Shown here: positions 46,496 through 55,145 of the stretch, one piece after another
How positions within the stretch are numbered: the first letter of the stretch is position 1
Layout of the letters: each line of letters opens with the position of its first letter
DNA from: Solimonas_A sp052035235
GTDB lineage: Bacteria > Pseudomonadota > Gammaproteobacteria > Nevskiales > Nevskiaceae
Direction: 5' to 3'
NCBI GenBank assembly: GCA_052035235.1
Contig: JBPOHT010000043.1
Location: 1-64,000 of the forward strand
Length of the DNA: 64,000 nt
The notes under the pieces: generated by a model
The model's database searches: none
The model's input: the letters and a program-made list of their open reading frames with translations, nothing else
What the model was told of the DNA's origin: nothing
Position numbers and translations under genes: made by a program

Positions 46496-48844
46496 ATGTC
46501 GTCCGGCCATCCGTTCCGTCGCTACGGCACGACCGAACCCGTCGAGGTTCCGGGAGAGCTGCGCGCGCCGCGTCGCCCGCCACCCACGGTGACGGATGAA
46601 GCCTTCACCCCGGTGGAGCTGGCGCTGGCGCGCCTGTACGACGGCCAGCGCGATGCCGATGCGATCCTGGCTCTGGCGAGCCGCGAACTGCAGCTGGAAC
46701 TGGATCGCCAGGAGCTCGAGGCCTTCGCGGCGCGCCTGGCCATCGCCGGCCAGTTGCAGGCTGGCGAGTGGGAGCCGCTGCCGTCGCCGGCCATCAGCGA
46801 TTCCGCACAGGGTGAGCGCCTGCGCCCGCCGGGGCCCTGGGCGATGCCGCCCTCGACCATGCCCGGCTCGCTGGCCGGCCCCGGTACCTTCGGCGGCCTG
46901 CTGGGCCTGATCACCGACCGCCGCGGCATCGCGCGCCGGCCCTGGACCCAGATCGATCCCCAGCCCTGGCTGCGCCTCGGCCATCTGCTGAACTGGCCGC
47001 TGACCGGGCGTACCGGCGCGCTGGCCTTCGTAACCCTGCTGGCCTTTGTCTTCTTCGGCCTCTGGCAGCTGCGGCTGGAAGCGGCGGTGGACCTGCTGCG
47101 CATCCGCTCCTGGGTAGGTCTGGCCGGCACGCTGTGGCTGGCGCTGACGCTGATCCATGTCTTCGGGCAGTCGGCGCGTGCCGCGGCCATCCAGCATTTC
47201 ACCGGCGTGCGGCCGGAGATCGGCCTGATGCGCGGGCCCTTCGTATTGCCGCTGGCCTACATCGACACCGCCGGACCTGCCGAGCGTGCCAACCGCTCCG
47301 AGCGTAGCCGCATCGTCGCCTCGGCGATCACCGGCCTGGCGCTGCTGTTCAGTGTCTCCGCGATCTTCTGGATGATCAGCCGCGGCAGCCAGACCTCGGT
47401 GCCGTCCGTGGCCTTGTGGGTGGCGGTGATCTCGCTGTTCACGCTGCTGCTGCGCCTCAACCCGCTGGCGCGTCGAGACGGCTACTACCTGCTGGCCCAG
47501 CATCTCAACCTGCCGGATCTGCGCGAGCAGGCCATGGCGGCGCTGCTGGGCTACATGCGCACGGGTTGGGTGATGCAGCAGCGTCGTCTCGACCTGCGCA
47601 CGCTGATGATCTATCTGGTGTTGTGCGCGATCAGCCTGATCGCGCTGATGTCCTTGTTCCTTGCCTTTGCCGGTCGCTGGGTGATCGAGAGGCAGGGTGG
47701 TATCGGTTTTCTTCTTGTAGTCGCGTTCATGGGGGTTCTTGTGAGTCAGTCATACCGCAACTCGCGCGGCGGTGCCGCCAACACCGGCCTGGGGGTCCCC
47801 GGACGCCCGTGGTGGAAGTTCTGGGCCGACTTCTCCCGCAAGCAATGGATCATCGTCGGCATCGTCGGGTTGATCCTGGTCCTGCCCTATCGCTACAGCG
47901 CCAGCGGCGACTTCGTGGTGTTGCCGAGTGCCCGCGCCGATGTCCGCGCGCTGACCGCCGGTGACGTGCGCGAGGTGCTGGTCAAGGAAGGCGACGTGGT
48001 CAAGGCGGGGCAGGTGATCGCCCGCATCTCCGACTACGAGCAACGCGCCCTGGTGGCCGCCGCCGAGGCGCGCCTGGCCCAGCTCGAAGCCGACATGTCG
48101 ATCGCCAAGAAGGGCGGCAAGCCGGAAGAAGTGGTGGTGGCCGAGAGCGCGGTGCAGACCGCGCAGACGCGCGCCGACGTGTCGGCGGCGCAGGCCAAGC
48201 GCCTGCTGGGCGCCTACCAGAAGAAGTCGGTCACCGCGCAGGACTACGATCGCGCCAAGGGCATCGCCGACGTCGACGCCAAGGCCCTGGAAGAAGCCAA
48301 GAGCCGACTGGGCCTGGTACGCAGCCCGGCAGTGGGTGACCGCCTGAAGGCCATCGACGCCCAGTTGCGCGAAGCGCAAGCCGAGCTGGCTTACCAGCAG
48401 GAGCGCCTGAGCTATACCAAGATCACCGCGCCGATCGCCGGCCGCGTGGTCAGCGGCTCGCTGATGTTCTCGCGCGGCAGCTTCCTCAATCGCGGCGACC
48501 AGCTCGCCACCATCGAGGATGCCGGCCAGCGCATCGCGGAAGTGAAGCTGCCGGAAAACACCATCGGCGAGATCGAGCTCGACAACTCGGTCACCGCCAA
48601 GGCCTGGGCCTTCCCGGCCACCGGCTTCGACGGCAAGGTGACCAGCATCGCCCCGGTCGCCGAGACCGGCGAGTACGGCAAGGTGGTGCGCGTGCAGGTG
48701 GCGCTGGAAGACCCGAAGAACAAGCTGCTGCCGGGCCTCACCGGCAACGCCAAGGTTTCGGGTGGCTGGTACCCGCTGTTCTTCGCCTTCACGCGCGCGC
48801 TGGGCCGCTTCCTGTTCGTCGAAGTCTGGTCCTGGATCCCGTGA
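46496..48844 (+). CDS. PqqD-like / degenerate M50 / HlyD fusion exporter subunit
   Basis: 782 residues, three parts. About 33-90 is a PqqD-like small winged-helix region (FTPVELALARLYDGQRDADAI ... ALASRELQ), similar to RiPP recognition elements. About 170-465 is a membrane domain with about 8 hydrophobic segments and M50-peptidase layout: the HExxH site reads HVFGQ (H221, Glu lost, second His lost), while the later NPLARRDGYYLL keeps its Asp (328). About 468-770 is an HlyD adaptor with a biotinyl/lipoyl-like barrel (VREVLVKEGDVVKAGQVIARI) and coiled hairpin. It links the inner membrane to TolC. The protease is probably inactive; the membrane part may be a conduit or substrate receptor. No ABC ATPase is encoded nearby. 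Confidence 0.85.
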   Translation: MSSGHPFRRYGTTEPVEVPGELRAPRRPPPTVTDEAFTPVELALARLYDGQRDADAILALASRELQLELDRQELEAFAARLAIAGQLQAGEWEPLPSPAISDSAQGERLRPPGPWAMPPSTMPGSLAGPGTFGGLLGLITDRRGIARRPWTQIDPQPWLRLGHLLNWPLTGRTGALAFVTLLAFVFFGLWQLRLEAAVDLLRIRSWVGLAGTLWLALTLIHVFGQSARAAAIQHFTGVRPEIGLMRGPFVLPLAYIDTAGPAERANRSERSRIVASAITGLALLFSVSAIFWMISRGSQTSVPSVALWVAVISLFTLLLRLNPLARRDGYYLLAQHLNLPDLREQAMAALLGYMRTGWVMQQRRLDLRTLMIYLVLCAISLIALMSLFLAFAGRWVIERQGGIGFLLVVAFMGVLVSQSYRNSRGGAANTGLGVPGRPWWKFWADFSRKQWIIVGIVGLILVLPYRYSASGDFVVLPSARADVRALTAGDVREVLVKEGDVVKAGQVIARISDYEQRALVAAAEARLAQLEADMSIAKKGGKPEEVVVAESAVQTAQTRADVSAAQAKRLLGAYQKKSVTAQDYDRAKGIADVDAKALEEAKSRLGLVRSPAVGDRLKAIDAQLREAQAELAYQQERLSYTKITAPIAGRVVSGSLMFSRGSFLNRGDQLATIEDAGQRIAEVKLPENTIGEIELDNSVTAKAWAFPATGFDGKVTSIAPVAETGEYGKVVRVQVALEDPKNKLLPGLTGNAKVSGGWYPLFFAFTRALGRFLFVEVWSWIP

Positions 48845-50316
48845 TCGAACTGCCGCCGGCGCCCAGCGAGGCCGACTTTCGCCTGACCGCCCCCAGCGGT
48901 TTCGGCGACGGCTGGAACCACTATGCGCACAGCATGGCGGTGTTCCAGGGCCGCGTGTATGTCGGCACCACGCGCGGTGCCTTCGCGGGCCTGAAGTTCG
49001 GCATCACGGTGCCGGCGCTGAATCCCTGGCCGATCGAAACGCCGCCGGGTCTGTATGACATCGACCGTCGCGCGGAGATCTGGGAGTACGAGCCGGTCAC
49101 CGCGGTATGGCGGCTGGCGTTCCGCTCGCCCTACGTGACCGGCGTGAACGGCCGCCCCAACGTGCCGAGCTACATCGGCTACCGCGGCATGAACGTCTTC
49201 CAGGACGTCAACGACAGCAAGCCCTGCCTCTATATCTCCACCTGGTCGCCGCACCTGGCGCATTCGCCCGACGTGCTGCGCACCGAGGACGGCGTCAACT
49301 TCACCAAGATCCCGCGCCCGCCCTGGAGCCCGGCGGTACGCGCCTGCCGTACCTTCCAGCCCTTCAAGGGCCGCGTGCACATGAGCCCCACGGCGTCCGG
49401 CACGGCCAAGGGCTACAACCAGGACGTGGGCTCCGAGGCGGTGATCTACGCCAACGGCGACCTGCAGAACGGCAAGTGGACGCCGGCCAACGATGAGGGC
49501 TTCGGCGACAAGAACAACGTCACCATCTTCGAGATGGGCGTCTACGACGAACACCTCTATGCCGGCGTGATGAATCCCGTCACCGGCGGCGAGCTGTGGA
49601 AGACGCCGGGCGGCGACCTGCCGTACAAGTGGACCCGCGTGTTCGACCGCGGTGCCGGCCGTGGCCCGCAGAACGAAGGCCCGGGTGCGATGTGCGAGTT
49701 CAAGGGCGCGTTCTATGTGGCCTGCGCCATCGTCAACGGCGGCTTCCACCGCGAATACAAGATCGGCCCTGCCGCGGCCGAGATGCTGCGTGTCTGGCCC
49801 GATGATTCCTGGGACCTGATCGTGGGCGAGCCGCGCATGACCGAGCAGGGCCTCAAGGTGCCGCTGTCGGGTTACTCGCCGGGCTTCGACAACATCTTCA
49901 ACGGCTACATCTGGCGCATGGAAGTGCACGAGGGCTGGCTCTACGCCAGCACCATGTCCTGGGCCATGCTGATGCCCTACCTGCCGCTGCATGCCTGGCC
50001 GGCCGACGTGCATGGCGTGATCCGCCGCTTGGGCGTGGACCGACTCGCGGAGACCGGCGGCTGCCAGCTGTGGCGCACGCATGACGGCGTCCACTGGGAG
50101 CCGGTGACGCGCAATGGTTTCGGCAACAAGTACAACTGGGGCATCCGCACGCTGGCCTCCACGCCGCAGGGTCTGATGGTGGGCACGGCCAATCCCTTCG
50201 GCCCGCGCGTGGCGGTGGAACGCGACGGTGCCTGGGGCTACGTCGACAATCCGCGTGGCGGCTGCGAGTTGTGGATCGGCAAGACTGGCGCACGCGAGGC
50301 GGCGACCCGTGGCTGA
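48841..50316 (+). CDS. Cytoplasmic beta-propeller protein of the export operon, function unknown
   Basis: 491 residues without signal peptide or membrane segment. Recurrent propeller-blade patterns: MAVFQGRVYVGTTRGAFAG, EMGVYDEHLYAGVMNPVTG with GELWKTPGG, CEFKGAFYVACAIVNGG, EVHEGWLYASTMSW, and TPQGLMVGTANPFG with GGCELWIGK. The hLYhGT...LW core resembles kelch/Asp-box-like propellers. I do not recognise a characterised family. GTG start overlaps the exporter stop in GTGA; its own stop overlaps the sulfotransferase start, so all three are translationally coupled. It could be an enzyme or scaffold acting on the exported molecule. Confidence 0.8.
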   Translation: MIELPPAPSEADFRLTAPSGFGDGWNHYAHSMAVFQGRVYVGTTRGAFAGLKFGITVPALNPWPIETPPGLYDIDRRAEIWEYEPVTAVWRLAFRSPYVTGVNGRPNVPSYIGYRGMNVFQDVNDSKPCLYISTWSPHLAHSPDVLRTEDGVNFTKIPRPPWSPAVRACRTFQPFKGRVHMSPTASGTAKGYNQDVGSEAVIYANGDLQNGKWTPANDEGFGDKNNVTIFEMGVYDEHLYAGVMNPVTGGELWKTPGGDLPYKWTRVFDRGAGRGPQNEGPGAMCEFKGAFYVACAIVNGGFHREYKIGPAAAEMLRVWPDDSWDLIVGEPRMTEQGLKVPLSGYSPGFDNIFNGYIWRMEVHEGWLYASTMSWAMLMPYLPLHAWPADVHGVIRRLGVDRLAETGGCQLWRTHDGVHWEPVTRNGFGNKYNWGIRTLASTPQGLMVGTANPFGPRVAVERDGAWGYVDNPRGGCELWIGKTGAREAATRG

Positions 50317-51208
50317 AACGCAATCTCCGATCTGGCTGCTCGGCGCGCCGTTCTCCGGCGTCACCTGGCTGGCTGGCGTTCTGGGCACGCATCCGCAGCT
50401 CTACGCCACGCCGCAACTGCATCTGTCGCTGGCCGACGACGTCAGCAACCTGCTGGAAGTCTTTGGCGCGAGCCAAGGCGATCATGGACACGGCCTGTTG
50501 CGCACCGTGGCCGAGATCGCTTGCGGTGGCCAGGACGACAGCGGTATCGCTGCCGCGAAGCAATGGCTGGAGCAGCGCCGCCAGCTCAGTACCGCGGCCT
50601 TGCTGCAGGAACTGGCCGCGCGCGTGGCGCCACGGCGCCTGGTCATCCCCGATGCCGAGACCGCGCTGCGTGCCTATGAGCTGCTGCGCCTGACGCGCAT
50701 GGCGCCGGGCGCGCCGATCGTCCACCTGCTGCGCCATCCCTGGACGCAGGGGCGGCTGATGAGCAGCTGGTGCAAGGAACGTCTGTTCGTGCCGGTGGAC
50801 TACAAGGATTACTCGCAGGACCCGCCGCAGGTGGAGCCGCAGGTGCCGTGGCTGCGCGCGCAGATCAACCTGGATCGCGCGGCCGCGCACACGCAGATGC
50901 ACCGCGTCAGCACGGAAGCACTGGACCGTGATTTCAACGCCACGCTGGCTGGACTCTGCCACTGGCTGGGCGTGGATGCGGACCCGTCCACGCTGGCGCT
51001 GATGGCCGACCCCGGACGCTGGCCCTATGCCGGACTTGGCCCGGCCGAAGCGCCGGGCGGGCTGGAGCCCGACGTGCTGATGGACTGGCCGGCGGACCTG
51101 TCGGCCCAGGCGCCGGCGGACAGCCTCGAAGCCTCCTTGCCCTGGCGCGAGGACGGCATGGGCTTCGACGCCCAGGTGCGCAAGCGCGCGCGGGACTACG
51201 GCTACTAG
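50309..51208 (+). CDS. Sulfotransferase-like protein
   Basis: 299 residues. The N-terminal PAPS-binding P-loop variant LLGAPFSGVTWLAGVLGTHPQ corresponds to the RSGTTWL loop of sulfotransferases, and VHLLRHPWTQGRLMSSW corresponds to the 3'-phosphate-binding Arg/Ser segment. GTG start with GAGG nine bases upstream, overlapping the propeller gene by 8 bp. It probably transfers sulfate from PAPS to the product handled by this operon; the acceptor is unknown. Last gene of the four-gene unit, with an oppositely directed gene 18 bp beyond. Confidence 0.82.
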   Translation: MAETQSPIWLLGAPFSGVTWLAGVLGTHPQLYATPQLHLSLADDVSNLLEVFGASQGDHGHGLLRTVAEIACGGQDDSGIAAAKQWLEQRRQLSTAALLQELAARVAPRRLVIPDAETALRAYELLRLTRMAPGAPIVHLLRHPWTQGRLMSSWCKERLFVPVDYKDYSQDPPQVEPQVPWLRAQINLDRAAAHTQMHRVSTEALDRDFNATLAGLCHWLGVDADPSTLALMADPGRWPYAGLGPAEAPGGLEPDVLMDWPADLSAQAPADSLEASLPWREDGMGFDAQVRKRARDYGY

Positions 51209-51226
51209 CTCCGGCAGCGACGCGCT

Positions 51227-51733
51227 TCAGCGCTCGCGCGTCTCCACCACCACGCCGTTGCGCAGCTTCACCACGAAGGGGAAGTTCTCCATGCGCCGCG
51301 AGAACACCCACAGCTCGTAGCGGCCATCCGCATCCAGGCCTGGCTCGGTGTTGTGATCGGTGTGGTTGCCGGCGGCCGCCAGGACCTCTTCCGTCTTCAT
51401 GCCGGGCAGTACGCGGTTGCCCTGGATGGCCGCGCGGACTTCGGCGGGTGTCGGTGCGGGCGGCAGCGCGGCATTGGTGGCTGGCGGCTTGGTGGCCGGA
51501 GCCATTGCCTCGGCCGGCGGTGCGGCGGGCGCGGCCTCGCGCAGGGCCGGCACCACCGACAGCGGAGGCAGCGCCACCGGACCGCCGCCGCGGCCGGCGC
51601 AGGGCTTGTCCTGGTAGGTCGGCGGCTTTCCCGGGACTTCGCAGCGGTAGACCTGCGCGCTCGCGGGCGCGGCGACCAGCAGCAGGGAAAGCAGCCAGGT
51701 ACGGTGCATGGGGCGCAAGATGGAGCCTGCCAT
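51227..51733 (-). CDS. Secreted DUF4124-like protein with BamE/SmpA-like tail
   Basis: 168 residues from the ATG that has GAGAG 5 nt upstream (a second ATG at 51709 gives 160). Signal peptide WLLSLLLVAAPASA; DUF4124-like QVYRCEVPGKPPTYQDKPC right after it; a Pro/Ala linker; then NRVLPGMKTEEVLAAAG, like the start of a SmpA/OmlA domain. Periplasmic; function unknown. A sister protein is encoded at 55146. Confidence 0.75.
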   Translation of the reverse strand: MAGSILRPMHRTWLLSLLLVAAPASAQVYRCEVPGKPPTYQDKPCAGRGGGPVALPPLSVVPALREAAPAAPPAEAMAPATKPPATNAALPPAPTPAEVRAAIQGNRVLPGMKTEEVLAAAGNHTDHNTEPGLDADGRYELWVFSRRMENFPFVVKLRNGVVVETRER

Positions 51734-51794
51734 TCGAACTCTCGTGGGCTGGCCGGTGTCAGTCGGCGGTGACCATGCAAGGGAGTGTACGCCG

Positions 51795-52010
51795 ATGAAC
51801 ATCAGGATGACCGGGCTGGCTTTGTTGCTGGCGCTGGCGGCCGCGGGCTGCTCCTCGCGGCAGGTCTACGACAGCACCTCGGAACTGCGCGCGCAGGAAT
51901 GCAGCAAGCTGGAGCCGCGCGAGCGGGCGGATTGCCAGCAGCGCGCACGCACGCCCTATCCCGAGGTCCGGGCGGCGCAGCAGGAGGCAGCAGGTACCAC
52001 CGCTCCCTGA
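51795..52010 (+). CDS. Small lipoprotein
   Basis: 71 residues: signal peptide TGLALLLALAAAGC with lipidated Cys, then a charged helical segment with two more Cys (ELRAQECSKLEPRERADCQQRAR). Starts 61 bp from the divergent DUF4124-like gene. GGAG lies 11 nt upstream. Unknown function; real gene supported by the lipobox and spacing. Confidence 0.65.
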   Translation: MNIRMTGLALLLALAAAGCSSRQVYDSTSELRAQECSKLEPRERADCQQRARTPYPEVRAAQQEAAGTTAP

Positions 52011-52077
52011 CCGGGGTGCTTGTCGGCCCGGGGATTCCGGGGCAGCATCCGGGACCGATCGGCTTCCGGGGTGAACG

Positions 52078-52782
52078 ATGAGAATGCTGCTGCTGGTGGT
52101 GGTACTGCTGTCCGGCTGTGCCAGTTACGTCACCCCCGGCGGCCCGGTGCGGCTGGAGGACATCGACCGTGCGGATATCGCGGCGGTTGCGGCACGCAAG
52201 CCGTCGCCGAATTTCCCCGCGCGCCTGGCGGTGGCGCGGGTGCAGGCCACGGGCTACAAGTCCTATTCGGCCGAGGCCTACGGTGCCGGCGGCTACAGCG
52301 TGGTCACCACGCAGGAACTGATGACCGACGGGCAGATGCAGGCCCTGTCCGCCTGGCCGTCGGTGGCGGGCGTGGCGCCGGTGAGCCGCCTGCTGCTGCC
52401 CGCCAGCCTGCGCTCGCTGGATGACCTGCGGCTGTCCGCCGCCAAGCTGCAGGCCGATGTTCTGCTGGTCTATACGCTGGACACGGCCTTCCGCATCAAC
52501 GGCCGTGGCTATGGCCCGCTGACGGCGATCTCCCTGGGGATCGTGCCGGATCGGGACGCCCACGTGACATCCACGGCCTCCGCCCTGTTCATCGACGTGC
52601 GCACCGGCTTCGTCTACGGCGTGGCCGAGGCGACCGCCAAGGCCAGCGAACTGACCAGCATCTGGAACTCCAGCGATACCGTCGACCGCAAGCGCCTCGA
52701 CGCGGAGCGCGAGGCGGTTGGCCTGCTGCTGGCGGAGGCGGGCAAGACCTGGTCGGGGATCGCTGGGCAGTACGCCCGATAG
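52078..52782 (+). CDS. Lipoprotein of unknown function
   Basis: 234 residues, lipobox VVLLSGC. The body has the mixed alpha/beta feel of CsgG-like or curli-secretion lipoproteins (ARVQATGYKSYSAEAYG, ADVLLVYTLDTAFRING, GFVYGVAEATAKASE), but I cannot assign a family with confidence. GGTGA upstream of the ATG, 67 bp after the small lipoprotein gene. Confidence 0.75.
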   Translation: MRMLLLVVVLLSGCASYVTPGGPVRLEDIDRADIAAVAARKPSPNFPARLAVARVQATGYKSYSAEAYGAGGYSVVTTQELMTDGQMQALSAWPSVAGVAPVSRLLLPASLRSLDDLRLSAAKLQADVLLVYTLDTAFRINGRGYGPLTAISLGIVPDRDAHVTSTASALFIDVRTGFVYGVAEATAKASELTSIWNSSDTVDRKRLDAEREAVGLLLAEAGKTWSGIAGQYAR

Positions 52783-53008
52783 CGGGGGGCGCCGGCTGGA
52801 AACCGGCATGGACCTGCCGTTGGCCGAAACCGGCCCTTCCGGTCAGGGATCGACGTAGGCAAATTCTCCCACCCCGGTTGTATGGTTGCTGTAAAGGACG
52901 GCTGTTAGGCTCCGGCGTTCAAAGGTGTTTGACCCAATCCACGTCAGGCACGGTGCCACCAACAAGATTCCAAGGCGGGGCAGGACGCCCCGACGTAAAG
53001 AACCGTTC

Positions 53009-53479
53009 ATGAGTCATAAGCTTGTCGATTACCGCTTTGATCGCATACCCGCCTTCCTGGGCCAGGAGTTGGGTGTCAGCGAGTGGATGACGCTCGAGCA
53101 GTGGCGCATCGACGAGTTCGCCCATTGCACCGGCGACGACCAGTGGATACACACCGATCCGGAACGCTGCGCCCGTGAGAGCCCCTATGGCGTCCCTATC
53201 GCCCATGGCTTCCTGACGCTGTCGCTGCTGGCGCAGCTGATGAACGACCTCAAGCTGATGCCCGAGGGGACCACCCTGGCCCTGAACGCCGGCATCAATA
53301 ACGTGCGTTTCAAGAGCGTGGTGAGGGTGGGCAGCCGCATCCGCGTCCGCGTTAAACTGGCCGCGGTGACGCCCAACGGACCGGACCGCCTGCTGACCAT
53401 TTCTGCCTGCGCGCTGGAAGTGGAGGGCGAGAAAGACCCGGCCTTGCTGGCGGATATCGTCGTGCTGTTGTGCCGCTAA
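53009..53479 (+). CDS. MaoC-like (R)-hydratase
   Basis: 156 residues, hot-dog fold. The hydratase-2 motif is clear: FAHCTGDDQWIHTDPERCAR (catalytic Asp and His) and PYGVPIAHGFLTLSLLAQL. Hydrates trans-2-enoyl-CoA to (R)-3-hydroxyacyl-CoA, a link between beta-oxidation and PHA or other lipid routes. The ATG is chosen for a normal N-terminus (SHKLVDYRF); an in-frame extension upstream is unlike the family. No further lipid genes are adjacent. Confidence 0.92.
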   Translation: MSHKLVDYRFDRIPAFLGQELGVSEWMTLEQWRIDEFAHCTGDDQWIHTDPERCARESPYGVPIAHGFLTLSLLAQLMNDLKLMPEGTTLALNAGINNVRFKSVVRVGSRIRVRVKLAAVTPNGPDRLLTISACALEVEGEKDPALLADIVVLLCR

Positions 53480-53520
53480 GCGGCTGGCCGCACGGCCGCC
53501 CATAACGAGGAGAAGTCCGG

Positions 53521-55038
53521 ATGCTTTCGCGTGCCAAGCCTGCGGCAGTGCTGTTTGCGGCCCTACTCTGTGCCTGTGGCGGTGGTGGAGGCGGCTCTTC
53601 GTCCGTGGTCGGCGGCCCGGTGGGCGAGCCCGGCGTCGAGACCGAAGCTGCGATGCAGTCCTACCTCGACGTGATCCGCGGCTCCTCGCGTTTCAACGAA
53701 TGCTTCGGCCCCTCGCTGCTGGCCAAGTGCGAGCGCGGCGCCCGTGCCGGCAGCCCGCTGTCCGAGGCGGTCTATGACTGGGCCGAGGGGCAGTTCCGTG
53801 CCGTCCCGGGCCTGACCGCGGTGCAGCGCCAGAGCTTCGGCTTCCCGGTGTTCCAGCTGCGCGGTTATGGGCTGGAGGTGGAGGCTGCCGACGGCCGCAA
53901 GACGCCGGTGCCGGCCTTCCCCTGGTACTTCCAGGGCACCACCCCGGCTGCGGGCGTGTCGGGCGAGATCGTCTACGTCAACAAGGGCGGCGCGCTGGAC
54001 CTGCTGGGCAAGAACCTGCAGGGCAAGATCGCGCTGCTGCGCATCACCCTGGTGCTCAACGGCGAATCTGGCAGTGCCCAGGACGTGCTGAAGACCCTGG
54101 CGGAACGCGGCGCCATCGGCGCCATCGTGGCCACCGACGCGCCCGGCAACGAGATCGCCGCGCAGAACCGTGACGTGCCGACCTACGGCCTGGGTACGCT
54201 GCCTACCGTGATCGTCGGCAAGCAGGCCGCAGCGGCGATCCGCGAGCAGGGTACCCGTGCCCGCATCATCGTGGATGCCTCCTACAGCGCCTCGGGCAGC
54301 GAGAGCAACGTCGCCGCCCTGCTGCCGGGCCGTGACCCGGACAACATCATCGTCGTCGGCACGCCGGTCAACGGCTGGTTCCTCAGCGCCGGCGAGCGCG
54401 GCCCCGGTGTGGGCATGCTGGTCTACCTGGCGCGTTACTTCGCCGAGAAGGCGCAGAAGGAAGGACCGCTGCCGTACTCGATCTACTTCGTCGCCACCGG
54501 CGGGCACCAGGTCTACGCCTACGGCCTGAACCGCTTCATGTCCTGCATCCCGAAGGACGAGACCGTGGCCTACGTCCACCTAGGCTCGGGTCTGGTCTAC
54601 AAGGGCTACCGCGACGTCGGCGGCGAGCCGGAGGCCACCGGCGGGCTGTCGCAGGTGCGCACGCTGTCGGTGTCGGAAAACGCGATGCTCAGCGCCATCA
54701 CCCGCCCGGCCTTCAATGATTCGGCGATCAAGCCCTTCTACCAGTTCCCGCCGTCGGTGCTCGCGCCGGGCGAGAACCAGGGGCCCTATGCCAAGGGCAT
54801 TCCCAGCGTGGGCATGAACGGCACCAATCAGTACTTCCATACGCTGAAGGACGACGAGAGCCAGATCGTCACCGCGGCGCTGGGGCCGATGGCCGTGGCT
54901 TTCCGCGACACGGTGCAGGGCCTGCTGGAGACCAACGCCAACAGCCTGCGCTCGGCCAATGCCGCTGCCGCGGCGCTGGGCTCGCGCTATGACGCTCCGA
55001 ACTGGAGCTGCGCCGCGCCGCTGGTGGGACTGCAGTAA
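53521..55038 (+). CDS. M28-peptidase-like lipoprotein with lost metal ligands
   Basis: 505 residues. Lipobox LLCAC with a poly-Gly/Ser linker, a protease-associated (PA) domain around 120-240, and an M28 aminopeptidase-like fold. In M28 enzymes the zinc ligands are GxHxDS, a DNGSG aspartate, an EE pair, and later Asp and His. Here the segments read VGTPVNGWFLSAGERGPGVGM and ATGGHQVYAYG, so the first His, both Asp and the Glu pair are replaced; only FHTLKDDESQ keeps the last His. Likely a non-catalytic binding protein. GAGGAG precedes the ATG. Confidence 0.78.
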   Translation: MLSRAKPAAVLFAALLCACGGGGGGSSSVVGGPVGEPGVETEAAMQSYLDVIRGSSRFNECFGPSLLAKCERGARAGSPLSEAVYDWAEGQFRAVPGLTAVQRQSFGFPVFQLRGYGLEVEAADGRKTPVPAFPWYFQGTTPAAGVSGEIVYVNKGGALDLLGKNLQGKIALLRITLVLNGESGSAQDVLKTLAERGAIGAIVATDAPGNEIAAQNRDVPTYGLGTLPTVIVGKQAAAAIREQGTRARIIVDASYSASGSESNVAALLPGRDPDNIIVVGTPVNGWFLSAGERGPGVGMLVYLARYFAEKAQKEGPLPYSIYFVATGGHQVYAYGLNRFMSCIPKDETVAYVHLGSGLVYKGYRDVGGEPEATGGLSQVRTLSVSENAMLSAITRPAFNDSAIKPFYQFPPSVLAPGENQGPYAKGIPSVGMNGTNQYFHTLKDDESQIVTAALGPMAVAFRDTVQGLLETNANSLRSANAAAAALGSRYDAPNWSCAAPLVGLQ

Positions 55039-55145
55039 GCGGTATCGGGCGCTTGCCGGATGGCAGCGCCGGGATCAGGATGGAATCGCGCCGTGTCCGG
55101 GGGGACTCGGGGTGCCGGCCGCAACGCGTGGGAGAGACGCTACCG

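Noticed and set aside
45060..50388. Long minus-strand frames opposite the export operon (about 507 and 658 codons)
   Set aside because: No start context, no motifs, and they cross several real gene borders.
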